A stretch of 64,000 bases of DNA from Chromobotia macracanthus (taxonomy: Eukaryota; Chordata; Actinopteri; Cypriniformes; Botiidae). Below, in pieces: positions 50,961 through 63,897 of this stretch (position 1 is its first letter; each line of letters opens with the position of its first letter). The notes under the pieces were generated by a model. It saw only the letters and a list, made by a program, of their open reading frames with translations. It was not told the origin of the DNA and did not search any database. A program made the translations under genes and the position numbers. The DNA is taken from the NCBI GenBank assembly GCA_036877525.1, contig JAZGTH010000014.1:1169501-1233500 (forward strand), in the 5' to 3' direction.

Positions 50961-52236
50961 AGGACAGTGAGTTTCTTTTCAGCAAACATCCAGATTTAAA
51001 GATCTCCTTACAGAAAGTTTCCTTTAACTGTGACTGGATATCAGTGTCAGTCTAGCTGAATCTCTGGACGACGCACACTGTAATAAGTAACTACAACAGA
51101 GCTTGCTGGAGGTCTCTCATGGTCAGTTAAGACATGGAAGAGTCTAATGATTTACTAGTTTACAATCAGTCGCAGCTGAATTATGTTTCAAACGCTCATA
51201 AGTTATGCTTCATTACCTCTGAAAACAATATAAAATGAACAATGCTGAATTCATCCAAGTGTGAGGGCCAAATGATAAACTCAATACAGTTTACATGTAT
51301 ATGTTCTTGGACAGGAGTGTGTGTGTGAGTGTGTGTAATATTCTTGCTGCAGGTTTAGAATGCTCATCTCGGTTTCTATATCTGTAGGTGACAATTGAGT
51401 GTTTAACTCTGAGCTTTTCTGGAACTGATGAAACACTGTATAATTATTACAGGGTGAACCTGGTTCAGACCTCCAGATAATCACTCCTTCACTCCCCGTG
51501 TTCTCTGCCTTTGTCTCTCTCTCATACACACATACACATTTTGTTTTTCTCTAAAAATGCTTTAAAACCATAGTTACCTTCAGAAAGATTAAAATCGAAT
51601 GAATGTGTTATTCTTGTAAGCAACAAGAAATGTTAACCATTGAGAATTGCATTGTGAAAACTGTCCATTCAATAGAATGTTGACTTTACCAACAGGAAGT
51701 AACAGGGTGAACAAGGTCTGAGAGGGGTCAGATCATTTTGCTCTGACCATTTGTGACTTGCAGGTCACTCACACTGCAGTGTAAACAAAATTTGTTCCTG
51801 CACTTTGGGTTTTATGCTGTGCCACTGGCTTGCTGCTTCTAAGTATTTGTTAAATTTTTATTTTGTATTTACAATGTTCCTCCATTAGGCTTCTGTCTGT
51901 GTGGTAGAACCGCTAATTATGTAGGTCAAATCTGAGATGTGTGACAGAGATGACAGACAGCTTGTGTCAATATCTAATTGGTTCAAAAACAGTTCTTCTT
52001 ATTAACCATGTATATGTATTTTTAACACATACAGTGAGTTAATACATACGAAATATTATGAGTGAGTTAATGTTTAGTTATGTCTGTGCCAATGATTATG
52101 CATGTGTGTGTGCATGTGACACACACACACACATTCACAATGTGCATACAGTTACATACAGCCCATGTTAACCTGAAGAACAGGTCAGACAGCTGGAGAT
52201 AAAGAGGGAGAACAGGAAGTGAGGATGACTTTACCA

Positions 52237-52351
52237 ACACACACACAACCATCATTAACACACACACACAACCATCATTAACACACACACACACGACCAT
52301 CATTAACACACACACACAACCATCATTAACACACACACACACAACCACCAT

Positions 52352-52383
<32 letters not shown>

Positions 52384-52572
52384 CCATTGTTAACACACAC
52401 ATACACACAACCATCATTAACACACACACACAAGCATCATTAACACACACACATGACCATCATTAACACACACACAACCATCATTAACACACACACACAA
52501 CCATCATTAACACACACACATGACCATCATTAACACACACACAACCATCATTAACACACACAACCATCATTC
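52237..52572. repeat. CA-rich minisatellite, unit of about 18-26 bp
   Basis: About 14 tandem units of ACCATCATTAAC plus a (CA)n run of variable length. Confidence 0.95.
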
Positions 52573-53439
52573 ACATGTCCTGTCCTGAGTTCTCTTGCAA
52601 TCACATCTTTATTTATTTATCTTTATTCATCTTAATCACATCTAAGTTACCAGTTACTGACCTACATACATGAATCTATTGAAGTGTCAGACACTATTCT
52701 CACTAAACAGAGCAATATCAATGAGTTCTTATTTGCACTTCTTAATCTTATCTCAAACCCGACTGGTGATGCAACTGCTGCAGCTGCAACTGGGAAACTG
52801 GTTTCTTAAAGGGACAGCTCACGCAAAAATAAAAACTGTCATCATTACTTTCAAGGTACAAATGCATTGGACTTTAATTCTTCTGTGAAACACAGAAGTG
52901 AACTCTTGAAGAATATCATGGAGAATATCATGGTGCTCCACACACATTTTCGAATGACCTGTTGGAATAAAAGTAATGCAAGAAAATGGGAGTGTTCAGA
53001 AAACCTGTTTGAAAAAGTCTCAAGCTACAAAAGACACACAAGCTGCCTGTAGACAGCTCATTGGCCATCCAATGCATACAAAACCTGAGTGCATGTTCTC
53101 AATCTGGCAACCTCTAATCTGGTTGGCCAACAATTTAACATGACACTCACATTTTGTTTTGCTACAGGAGACTACGTCCTCACACTTTTATTCTTGTAGT
53201 TAAGTTGTACTTCACTTTGTTAAGAAAAATCAGGGGCAGAAATACCTTCAGCCCAGCACAGGAGCATAAAGAGAAAAAGTTTCAGCAGAGCAAGGATCAA
53301 GTGAAGCAGAGAACGAGAGAGTCTAGTTAATCATTTGTGTGTGGCTGTGGTGGATCAAGCCAACGTGTGACAACAGACCCAGTGTTCTCTGTGTATACTG
53401 ATGGAGATTAGAGCTGGACACATCCAACCATTCACAGGG

Positions 53440-53512
53440 GTAGAGAGAGAGAGAGCAAAAAAGAGCAAGAGAGAAAGAGATCAATCGAGAAAGAGGGAGA
53501 GAGAGTGCAGAA
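53440..53512. repeat. GA-rich low-complexity tract
   Basis: Interrupted GAGA/AAAGAG runs. Confidence 0.85.
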
Positions 53513-53689
53513 AACAGGGGTTTTGGTGGAATACAAATGGAGGTTCAGCAGAACAGAGCGAGTCCACAGAGAATCAGCTGAACATGAGACTGTGAGATCT
53601 TAACACAGGCTGTCAGCAGTAAAACACACACACTCAAAAACTCTCAACACTACTGCTTTTGTGACATGACTATGCACCCCCATACAGTT

Positions 53690-53880
53690 AACACCAAAAA
53701 ACCATGGTTACTATAGTTACACCATAGTAACCACAAATTAACCATGGTTTTGCTACAGCAACCATGCCACTTGTACTAAAACTGTGGTTATATAAATAAG
53801 AATCATCGCACCAAAAACGTGGTGATTACACTTTTACTGTAGTAAAACGGGTTAATATTTTGTATGCAACAAAACATTTC
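53690..53880. mobile_element. MITE-like repeat with internal inverted CCATGGTT words
   Basis: ACCATGGTTACTATAG, ACCATAGTAACCAC and AACCATGGTTTTGCTAC lie close together and can fold on each other; ACTGTAGTAAAAC follows. Fish genomes carry a dispersed repeat of this word set. Boundaries are uncertain. Confidence 0.5.
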
Positions 53881-56800
53881 ACAACAAGCCGTAGACCAGA
53901 ACAGTAACAACAGCGGAACGCTCTTACGCAAGGCGTAAAATTTCAGATGTAAACTAAACACAGAGAAACAAACCTGACGCACATGATGTTGACAGAGTAA
54001 TTATCTGCTGATAGCATAACCAGACTCAAACCGCTCACATCCAGAGCAGGTCCATTTATACATGATATGGACCATGCTGTCCAAACACTCTTCAGCTGCA
54101 GTTTGTACACTTCCAGAGGTTAGAGGTCACCACGTTCACCCACACACACTGAACGTATCGCTACACCTGTGTGCTTCTGTCTTTATCAGGTTACGAAGAA
54201 CTATATTACCCTGATAAACTTACAGTGACCCGTTTTAAACGTTGTTGCTTCATTTGTGTTTGTGTACTGGAATGGACTGTATCTGTATGCTGCAGACTGG
54301 AGCTTAACCAGTTTTTTAATGACATATACTCGTGTATGTTGTGTAAACAGGGCACCTCAGGACACCTGCTTTCAAGCATCTCCCCACCTTCACTGCTGGG
54401 TGTTGGGTAGGCACTTTTCTGCCACCTAGTGGCGTCCCGTAGAACCACAAGAAGGAAGAGAAAACGTGTCAGGTGTGAGAGTGATGCAGTCTTATTGAAA
54501 CCTGAAAACATGATCAAATTAGCCAACATATTTTAATAAAGAACAATTCCATGCAAAAACATTCTGTATGGGCCCAATTATGACTGAATTTATGACCTCT
54601 CAGTAAATGTATAGTTAATGATGTATATGTGTAAATGATGTAAATGTTAATGTTACATTCTTCATTTAATCACATTCATTTGTGAAGCAGTATGTTCAGA
54701 AGAGCTGAAGAGTTCTACTCTGTGGACACAAGAATAGTGTATTAAATGTGGGGACTGTGTAGCATAATAAATAAACATCTGGGCTGGTAAGTGGCTGTAG
54801 GCAAAAGAGCAAATCATGAGCTTTCATCATCATGCTTTCATAAAGCCCATGAAATGGTTTGATGACATTTTTTTCTCCATGTTTTTCATATAAAAACAGG
54901 TAGATAAGAGACATATCAAGGCATGTCCTGTATAACCAACAACCTTCAGCTGTTCACCATCACAGGCAGGTGAACTACCAATAACAAGTAGCATACGGCT
55001 TTCATCACTTTCCTTTGTGACAGGAAAGACAAGAGATGAAAGCAAAGAACGTGGCAAGGAAGGAGGGAGTGAGGGTAAGGAAATCTCCAGAGCCACATTC
55101 AAACACAGGCAGCCAAGTTAGGGCACGTGGATCCATCAGGCCACTTCTCCATGTCTGGTCAACAATAAGTATTACACTAGCATACAGCCGGCCTCAAAGC
55201 CAACAGACATGTACCAACAGTCACAAATGTGCAATTATGATTTATGACAGTGTTCTTAAACTGTCCCTGTAATAAGTGTACTGTAAATTCACTTGTCTGT
55301 TTACCACCATACCCATATGGCTGGATACTGTCCTGTTTTAACTGGTAGAAACATTCTGTGACATTAGACTATTAAACTATGTTCAATGCAGAGAACAAAG
55401 CAAGCTGTAATCTTGCAGCATCATAACAAAACAAACACACTCACATACTCACACCTACACACACCTGCTCGCACACACCTACGCATGCAGGCAGAGGGAA
55501 GCTGAATGATCCACCCACACACTCAGACACGCCCAAACATGCAGCTTCTCCTGCAGCCGTGCGTCAGAAGTCCCCGTACAGACGCAAGAGCCCTTACATT
55601 AACATCAACACCTGAACACCAAAGTTAAAAATCATCACATGCTCCAGTGCAGTGATTCTCAACTCGTCTCCTCTGCCATTTTAACATTTTTAGTTGCATT
55701 ATATTTTTTGCATCAGAACAGTCCTGCGACACATCAGTGAAGAACCACTGCACCAGTCAAGAACCTTCTAGAAAACAAAGCTATGTGCTAATAAACAGAA
55801 AATAAAAATTTTGGAGTTCTGTTAAAACCAGTATGAAGTGTTTATCGGCTGACGTCAAGATATTCAGGGAGATAAAGAGTCTTTTTCCCCGTCTTCTTGG
55901 TTTCTGATTTAAAACATTGTTTTGAACCTGCGGGTTAACAACAGATATTACAGGTTACAGGTGTCCACACAGTGAAGCAGTTAAATGTAATGCTATTTCT
56001 AAAAGGAAGTAACAGCTACCTTATTATTATTACATTAATAAGGTAGCATTATTACCAGTAATGTGGGCTTTGCTTCCTGTATTCTCTTCATACATATAAA
56101 ATCATTATACACAGCGAATCCCTCAGCTTTGACAGTGAATTAACACTTAATGTTATTATAATGTATCTGACAGGTGAAGACAGTCCTGTTTATATATTTA
56201 TAATATTTTTATATATTCTGTTTATATATTCTCACTGTACCTATAATAATTACATCTATTTATTGTTCCTTTATTTTAATCCTGTGAGGAAATAAGGATC
56301 AACAGAAATGTAATAGGAGTCTACGGGTGTTCCTCTGCATGTATGCAAAGCTCTTGTAAACGTGCGGTTAGCTCTGAAGTTCAATTCACAATCATTTTAA
56401 CAACAGTCAAAATTTCATGCAAATATCTGACCAATAGTTCTGACATTTTACATCTGATGTTATACTTATGCAAAGAACACTGAACCTCATGTGTAGATGA
56501 CGCTGCATGAGAGCTGCCAACACATACAGAAGAGCATCTGAATATTTGATCAGATGGTAATGAGGTTTAAATCACAAATTCTACACCATTGACAGGTATA
56601 TTAAAAATTAAAATGAAAAAACACTATTATTAATTAAAGAGTGTTGGTCAATTATGAAGCTATTTTAATCTAGTGATCCTGTAGATCCAGCTGTAACTGC
56701 CACAGTGTGACACTAACAAATCAAAGTCACGGATTGGTTCTCATTAAGAAAACACATTTTGATAATAAATGTATGTGAATTCACTGTGTCACACTTGTGT

Positions 56801-57552
56801 AAACGAGAGTTCCTGTTGTGTTATGTGCAAACCTTCCTTGAGGATTCTCTGACTGTGTGTTACTCACTATAATCCACACCTACACTAAAGACACTTGGAT
56901 TCAAAGCCATAAACAAATATTATGGAAACTCAACAGGGTCTGTATGAATGCATTATGCAACCTGCCACGTTCTTTGCACAGACTATTCAATCCATGTTCC
57001 CAAACAAATACTATTACTATAACAAATACTAACAAATACAAGTATAGTATCTAATCAACTCGTGAAGACCATATATTGATCATGTGCACGTTTAAGATGC
57101 GTGATACAAAACTTCTATAAACATTCCAGTACCTGTAACTAAGAAATAACACCCTGATTAGGTCGACTAAAAATGAAAATGTTTTTGACTCCTGTATTCT
57201 ACCTGAAGCATCTATCAAGCTCCTCTAAACTTTGATGGGAATTACATACAGTTATATTCTACAGTTTTATTCTGTCAAGTATCAATTTATGTAATTCAAG
57301 ACGTGCTTGAACGTTGAGGTGAAACCAGAAGATTTTCATTGGCAGCCTGAATGGAACTTACTGTAGACCCCTAATTTACATGGATGGCACATTGATCTCA
57401 GGGCTGTGGGGTTGGGCTTTGACTCATGTACATGCAGTGGTTGGTAACCATCTAACCATTCTACTCACTAGCTGCTTGGAGAATCACAAAAGACAAGACA
57501 AACCTAAGCGATAGATTTATAATGAGGTCAGTCCAACTCTTTCACCTTCTCT

Positions 57553-57559
57553 TATAAAA
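57553..57559 (+). promoter_or_regulatory. tas1r3: TATA box of tas1r3
   Basis: TATAAAA lies 44 bp before the start codon at 57603. A start site about 25-30 bp downstream would leave a leader of roughly 20 bases. Confidence 0.55.
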
Positions 57560-57602
57560 TGTCATGAATTCTTTATGATTCTGTGATCGACCGTCCTCCA
57601 GG

Positions 57603-60600
57603 ATGACTAAGGGCTGGACACTTATGGTGCTCTGTGGAATTCTGGGATTTGGACTCGGTCAAAATCCACCGTGGTTTGCCAACATCTCCACAAATCTTTT
57701 CCAATCTCCTGGAGATATTCTGATCGGAGGAATTTTCCCCATAAACGAACTCACCAGCAACTTGAGCGCACGGGTGAAGCCACAAGACATTCAATGCGAC
57801 AGGTAACATCTTTGAAGAATCGTTTAGAAAATCCAGTGCACAGAAAGTGCTGTCCACTTGTCTTTCTCTGTAAATTAGCAGGTGTTTTGTTTGGCAGGAT
57901 CAACTCATACGGTTTCTCTATATCACTGGTGATGAAGTTCTGTGTGGACGAGATCAACTCTAGGTCCGATCTTCTCCCTGGAGTCAAACTGGGCTTTGAG
58001 ACCTATGACACCTGCCAGCAACCGTCTGTTGTTATATGGCCTGTGCTCCAGTTTCTCACAAAGGAGACAACAGAAGAACTGGAGATCTCCTGTAACTACA
58101 CTGACTATCAGTCTCGTGTTGTAGCTATCATAGGTCCAAACAACTCTGAGCTGGTCCCTGTTATTGGCAAGCTAATTGGATTTTTCTTGATGCCACTGGT
58201 AAGCCATTAAAATGGTTGTAGTTTCACACATACACATACATGTTAGTTATTGGAACAAAATCACATACATAAAAAATAAGGGCCATAAATATATAAGTTA
58301 CTTTAGTAGAATAGAAAACTAGCTAAAAATGAAGTTCAATCATGTCTATTCATAAAGAAATAAGGAAACTTGAGACCTTGTTTTGATGGTCATATGGCAG
58401 ATTAGCTACGGAGCCACCAGTGATGTGTTCAGCGATAAAGAGACGTTCCCGTCCTTCATGCGCACAGTCCCCAGTGATCGCTGGCAGGTTGCTGCCATGG
58501 TGCAACTTCTGAAGGTGTTTGGGTGGAACTGGGTGTCAGTGGTGGGCAGTGATGATGAGTATGGTCAGAAGGGTCAGAGACAGTTCTCCAGCATGGCCAA
58601 TGAGGAGTCCATCTGTGTGGCCTATCAGGGTTTGATCCCTGTATACAGTAACCCAGAGCCTGTGATAAAAGAGATACTTGACCGTATTGAGGAGGCCAAA
58701 GTAGGAGTCGTGGTGGTGTTTTCTCTCCCCAAACCGGCCAGAGACTTCTTCATAGAGGTGAGAAGGGAGAAGCTCTTGACTTTTCAAGCTCTTGGCATTC
58801 ATTAAAGCCATAGTTCTGAAAGCCACAGCTGATAACAGGGTCAACTAACCAAAACAGGAACATGCCAATATAGACAGGCTGACGCATGAACAAAATTATG
58901 AAAGAAATTAAATTAAAAATTAAATATACATTTTCTTAATGATTTCAAAGTCCTATTTAAAGGGCATTTTGTTTTGCTTCAGTTTTGGTTCTGTGTTGGG
59001 TTGCCAATTCATATGCACAAGTATGTCATATACTTTTGTGATATTTGTATGTATATTTGTATGTACTCCATGTATCAGATTTCTTTGTGGGATTACAGAG
59101 TGTTTTGAGTCTGATTCTAATGTCTCTTGTGAACTCTGCATGAGCAGGTAATCAATCGGAACATGACAGGGGTCTGGGTGGCGAGCACAGCATGGGCACT
59201 GAACGATGGAGTCACAAGCCTGCCAGGCATCAACACCATAGGCACAGTTCTGGCCTTTGCAGACATCACCAGACCTCTGAAACTGTTCACGCCTTACGTC
59301 CGAGAGCTCTTCACCAAAATGGAGAAGGAAAGACAAATGTTGGGCCCTCAACAGCCAGACCAGAACATCTCCCCTCTGGTCAACCCCTGCCCCGCATGCA
59401 GCCAAGTCACTCAAGCCAACGTGAGCATGGTGGAGATAAATCTGGTGCAGAGATCAGCTTTCAGTGTGTACAGCGCAGTTTACTGCGTGGCATATGCGCT
59501 GCACAACCTGCTTGGATGCAACGCCAGCAAATGTGCAGTAAACCCCAAGACAGATAAAATCTATCCATGGCAGGTAACCACAAAAATATCTTGATTTAAA
59601 TCTGTTCATTTGAGCCTTCAAATGCATTAACAAGAATGTGTAATAATCAAGATTTTTCATACAGCTGTTACAGAAGCTTCGAAACGTTACCATGAACATA
59701 GAAGGGATTCAGTTTATGTTTGACAGTGAAGGTAATCCAAACTTTGGCTATGACATGCTGCAGTGGATCTTCAATGGCAGCAATGTGCGCTTTACTGGGA
59801 TCGGATACTTTTATCAGACGCTCACAATTTATAAAGAAGTCATTAAATGGCACACAGCAAATAAAAAGGTAAAAACAGCACATCGCAGAACACAATGTGT
59901 AAAAACCAATAACTGTAACGTTTGTTTATTAAAGGTTTGTTTATTATTGCTAAAGAATTTTAACAATATTAAAACAGCCACCACACCTAGCCACTGATGT
60001 AGACATGCCCTCTGTTAAGCTCTGCCCTCCAAAGAAATGCACATACAGACAGATGACTGACAGACATAAAGTGCAGCCGATGCGCTCTGATTGGCTAACC
60101 AAAAAAACATGACCACAGCCCAGTGTCAAGTGCTGTCAGAGAGACGAAAGATATTTCAGGACAATTCAATAATATCTGTCCAGTAACAGGGACATTTTCT
60201 GTGTGCTTACAACACCTTTAATGCTTCACATTTCCTTTTTACCTGATGTATCTCTGTAACAGGTGCCAACATCCACCTGCTCCTCAAACTGTGAGGTAGG
60301 ACAGGTGCGAAGAGTGAAGGGTTTTCACTCCTGCTGTTTCGACTGCATTGACTGCAAGGAAGGAACTTATCTCAACAGAACAGGTGTGTGTGCACATCAG
60401 ACCAAACTCCTAAACAGACACGAGTGAACTACAACCTAAATATCTGCTAAACAAAATACATTCACTTCAGAAGAAAAGTAACACAAGACATCTTGTTTTC
60501 AGAGAGCTATTACAATTAAGTGCAAATGATTTGCTAAAATGGTAGAGAAAACAAATTCAAGATTATTTAAGCAAAAAAAAAATTTTCCTCTTTTTACCAT

Positions 60601-62356
60601 TTATAAAGCATAAACTGAAACGGTGTCTGCATAGATCAGTGCATCTTATGTTGAGGATGTGTAGCTATTTCTACTGGAAGAAAGACAAAAATACTGATTA
60701 CGAAAATGATTTTTACAGTATAGAGCCCACAGTAACAAGCCTCTGTTATATATGGACTTGTGTATGTATTTATGTCTCTGTATGATGTGTTAACTGACTG
60801 TACCTGTCCCCTCTTCTGATTGGAAGATGACATCCAGTGTACATTATGTTCTGTTGGCAAGTGGTCCAGGCTGCGGAGCACCAGCTGTGTCTTGCCCATC
60901 TACACTTACCTGGACTGGCACTATTTTGAGTCAATAGCAATCATGCTGGGAGGGTTAATTCTACTTGCATCACATGCGTGGGTGGGCTTTCATTTCTTCA
61001 AGCACAGAGGAACTCCCATGGTGAATATTGCAGGCGGAGCTCTCAGTGGTCTCAGCCTGCTGAGTCTCACAGCACAGTGTATAAGCCTGGTTCTGTTTCT
61101 GGGTCGACCCAATGATCTTGCGTGCCGTCTGCAGCAGCCTCTCAACACCTTCTTCCCCTCTGTGGCTCTCTCAGTCATCCTCAGCAGTTCCATTCAGGTA
61201 ATCAAAGAAAAGGAAATTATTTGATCATTTTGTTAATGTTAATTTTAACGTGTTAATTTTAAAACAGCGGATCTCAATGGGTGAGATGAGCTTTAATCAA
61301 TTTATATGGGAAAAGACAACTAAAATATAATTGTTCATAGTTAGAAAAGGAAAATAAATAGAAGATTTATCAACTTTCAGAAGAGAGGAGAATAAGTATA
61401 TTTCTTTTGCTGTTGACAAAAGATCCCAAAAACCATGAACAAAACTAGTGAAGTTAAAAGATCATCCCACCCAGATTACAATAAAAACATGAAAGAAAGC
61501 ATCAACAATTCTGAGAAGAAAACAAATACTCAAACTGTGAATACACGGTACAACTAGAAAGTTACATTTTCTCTTCAGTTTATATAAATTCTCTTCAGTC
61601 ATATAAAAATTATTATTTACCTTTTTATATTAACCAAGTCTTTTCGTGTGTTGGTGCATTTGTCTGTTTTGGCACACAATATAAAAGTGTCTGGAAACTG
61701 TTTAAAAATTTTCAGACATTACATAAGAGGTTTATGCTTCAAACTTCTCTCTGTCTTAGATTGTCTGTGTCACGGAGTTTCCCGAGAAGTGCCCTGATCA
61801 CCTGGAGAATCTGCGTGGGCGAGTTAGCTGGTTTGTGGTTCTGGGCTGCTGTGGGGTCCAAGCGGGGCTGTGTGGTTGGTACATTCAAGAAGGTCCCTCC
61901 CTTACCCAATATGTTGCCAGTTTGGAGGTGAACTACGTGACAAGATTTCTGCGCTGTCCAGTGGAGCCCCTGCTGAACTTTGGCTTGATGATTGGTTTTA
62001 ATGTAGTGCTGGCTCTGATATCATTCATGTCCACCTTCATGGCCCTAAAGCCGCCTGGACAGTACAACCTGGCCAGAGACATCACCATCTCCACCCTGTC
62101 TTACTGTGTAACGTGGGTGATGTTCATCCCCACCTACACAAGTTTAGATGATAAGTATAAATCTATTGCTCAAGCAGTAGTTAGTTTAGGTAGTAATATG
62201 GGGCTCATAGCAACCTATTTTTACCCTAAATGTCAGCTGTTGATCAAACAGCCCGAGCTCAACACAGACGACCACTTCCGCACATTTTTTGAAGGGCCAC
62301 CACCACCTGAACCCCCTGAACAGCCACCTGAAACCCCAGCTGAACAGAGTAACTGA
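57603..62356 (+). CDS. tas1r3: Taste receptor type 1 member 3 (class C GPCR)
   Basis: Obligate partner subunit of umami/sweet (in fish, amino-acid) receptors in taste-cell membranes. Eight exons close in frame: 57603-57802, 57898-58198, 58401-58757, 59148-59573, 59665-59868, 60263-60383, 60827-61197, 61760-62356; 858 aa, the usual T1R3 length. Signal peptide about 1-19; Venus-flytrap domain to about 490 (IGGIFPINE, LLPGVKLGFETYDTC, SDKETFPSFMRTVPSDRWQ, GWNWVSVVGSDDEYG, YPWQ); nine-cysteine domain about 500-557 (KGFHSCCFDCIDC); seven helices about 570-820; then PKCQLLIKQPELNTDDHF and a Pro/Glu-rich tail. Introns after 286 and 660 are extra compared with the six-exon mammalian gene; the second cuts helix 3. 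T1R3 was chosen over T1R1/T1R2 by the ETFPSF...RTVPSDR and GLIP motifs and overall similarity. Confidence 0.95.
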
Positions 62357-62606
62357 CCGAACATAAGATTACAATAATATTATAGCATTCATAATATTAA
62401 CAACAATAACAATGATAATAATATCATTATTTTTCAAAAATGTAATCGTTTTCCAGACATTTTACACAACACTGTAACAAAATGTTAACAGAAAAAAGAG
62501 AAAAAAATGACAAAGAATTACAATTAATAGTGTTAGTTCAAAACATTTGTGCTTTCTACTACAGGTACTCTAACTATAATACTCTAAATGTTCAGTTTTA
62601 TATAAA

Positions 62607-62612
62607 AATAAA
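62607..62612 (+). terminator. tas1r3: Polyadenylation signal of tas1r3
   Basis: AATAAA 251 bp after the stop codon, the first on this strand. Confidence 0.6.
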
Positions 62613-62659
62613 GCTGAAGATTAAAGTCTCTCGTACACTGGTGTTTTGTTTGAGATCTG

Positions 62660-62712
62660 GCGCCCCCTGTCGATCATTCACCAGCATTTCCTTAGAAACT
62701 GTTGCTAACAAC
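62660..62712. promoter_or_regulatory. X-box-like motif next to a partial CTCF-like word
   Basis: GTTGCTAACAAC at 62701-62712 is close to the RFX X-box (inverted GTTGCY/RGCAAC halves). GCGCCCCCTG at 62660-62669 matches part of the CTCF core. RFX sites are known upstream of motile-cilium genes such as the one that follows, though this lies about 0.9 kb away. Confidence 0.35.
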
Positions 62713-63636
62713 TTTGTTGAATGAGGGAGAGGAAGATGCATCGTCTTCATCAGTGACAACAGCACAGTTTAGGGTAAGAAAACGCCTGTAAAATCATTCA
62801 TCTCACCATATTTCATTATCAGGAGACTGAACGAAAACATAAGTGCCAAAACAGCGTCATTCAAATATCCTGTATTGTGTACGTAGGACCGGTATATATT
62901 ATCTTGCCTGATCATTAAATATCGTTTTAATGAATCCATATTATTTAGAAATTGTTATAAACTTGGCTGTATCGGGGTACAGTGATGGTATTTTTATACA
63001 TACACCATACCTACTGTATAGGCCACTGTATTTATATGCTATTATAAAACATTTAAAAGAATACCAAGGTGTTGCCATGATTATCTTCATGTTCAAAACT
63101 CTCTCTATGTCATTATACTTCTATAATGTAATATCTCATTATATATATTATAATATATGACGTTATATATGTATAACATGACAGAAAACCTCACCTCAGT
63201 CTTCACGGTCATTATCTTATGTCATTTCTTGTATATAATCTCGTTGCTTTCGTGTCCTGTTCGTGTTTTCTTTTTAGGGTTTCTTGTTTTTTTATCAGTT
63301 TTTTGTCAGTTTTATCAGTTTATTTCTGACAGCGAACATTGACTTGTGACGTGAGCGTCGCGGGTCGCGGTGGATTCTGGGATTGATAACGCCAGTCAAA
63401 CAAGTGCGCATGTGCAAACGTCACAACATTGTACAAAAGCAATTCATCTTCATCTTAATGTGCAGGCTTACATTTACATAGAGTTATCTCAAATCATATC
63501 TTAACTCATTAAGATTATTATTAGGACTGTTTACACGAGAGGCCGGGCTGGTGGTTGTGTGTGTAGGGTTTTTAGTTCAATCCCACAAATGCTTAACTAA
63601 TGGTTTTCAGTTCCTGTGATCGTCATCATCATCATC
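62713..63636 (+). promoter_or_regulatory. Upstream region and presumed non-coding exon of odad1-like gene
   Basis: A CpG-rich patch at about 63350-63430 (GTGACGTGAGCGTCGCGGG, GTGCGCATGTGC, the latter NRF1-like) suggests a promoter. A forkhead-type TGTTTAC is at 63528-63534. A TTTTCAG acceptor at about 63604-63610 lies 26 bp before the start codon, so a spliced leader is likely. The remainder shows no exon. Confidence 0.45.
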
Positions 63637-63897
63637 ATGCCTCGAGGAAGAGTGAGCAGTGCGCTGTCTGACAGCAGTGACGTGGACTTTGATGGGATCG
63701 GTATGCATAAGAGACGAGTTTTATTGAGCCATATGAAGATTTACTGTGAAGGTGAATGTTCTTGTGCAGTTTCTGAGCAGCGTGTGTGTTTCTCCAGCTG
63801 AGACAGAGATGGAGAAGCTGCAGAGGCAGTTTCGTCTGACAGAAGGGGATCGTCAGGCCTACAGCAACCAGTCACAGGAAATGATCCGCAAGCAGAG
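63637..63897 (+). CDS. odad1: Outer dynein arm docking complex subunit 1-like (CCDC114), first two coding exons
   Basis: Coiled-coil protein that anchors outer dynein arms on ciliary doublet microtubules. Exon 1 (63637-63700) starts MPRGRVSSALSDSSDVDFDG. Exon 2 (63798-63897) continues with AETEMEKLQRQFRLTEGDRQ then AYSNQ and EMIRKQ, the conserved N-terminal stretch of the CCDC114/CCDC63 family. Donors GTATGC and GTCAGT and acceptor CTCCAG keep frame (phases 1 and 2). The rest of the gene runs beyond the window. CCDC63 is the paralogue to exclude; the MP.GR...S.S start favours CCDC114. Confidence 0.8.

Larger units (their letters stand above)
50001..57550. other. Gene-poor interval, tas1r3-proximal part
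   Basis: No recognisable exon. It contains the CTAGCAAC repeat patch (50825-50960), a CA-rich minisatellite (52237-52572), a GA-rich stretch (53440-53512) and a CCATGGTT hairpin repeat (53690-53880). Confidence 0.6.

Noticed and set aside
52067..52450. Minus-strand frame with repeated Val-Cys-Val words
   Set aside because: Translation of the CA-rich minisatellite.
54415..54440. CCACCTAGTGGCG as a CTCF site
   Set aside because: Palindromic core fits the consensus poorly and such words are common in fish repeats.
22367..57550. mir-34a, expected from human 1p36 synteny
   Set aside because: I looked for its seed and mature core on both strands by eye and found neither.
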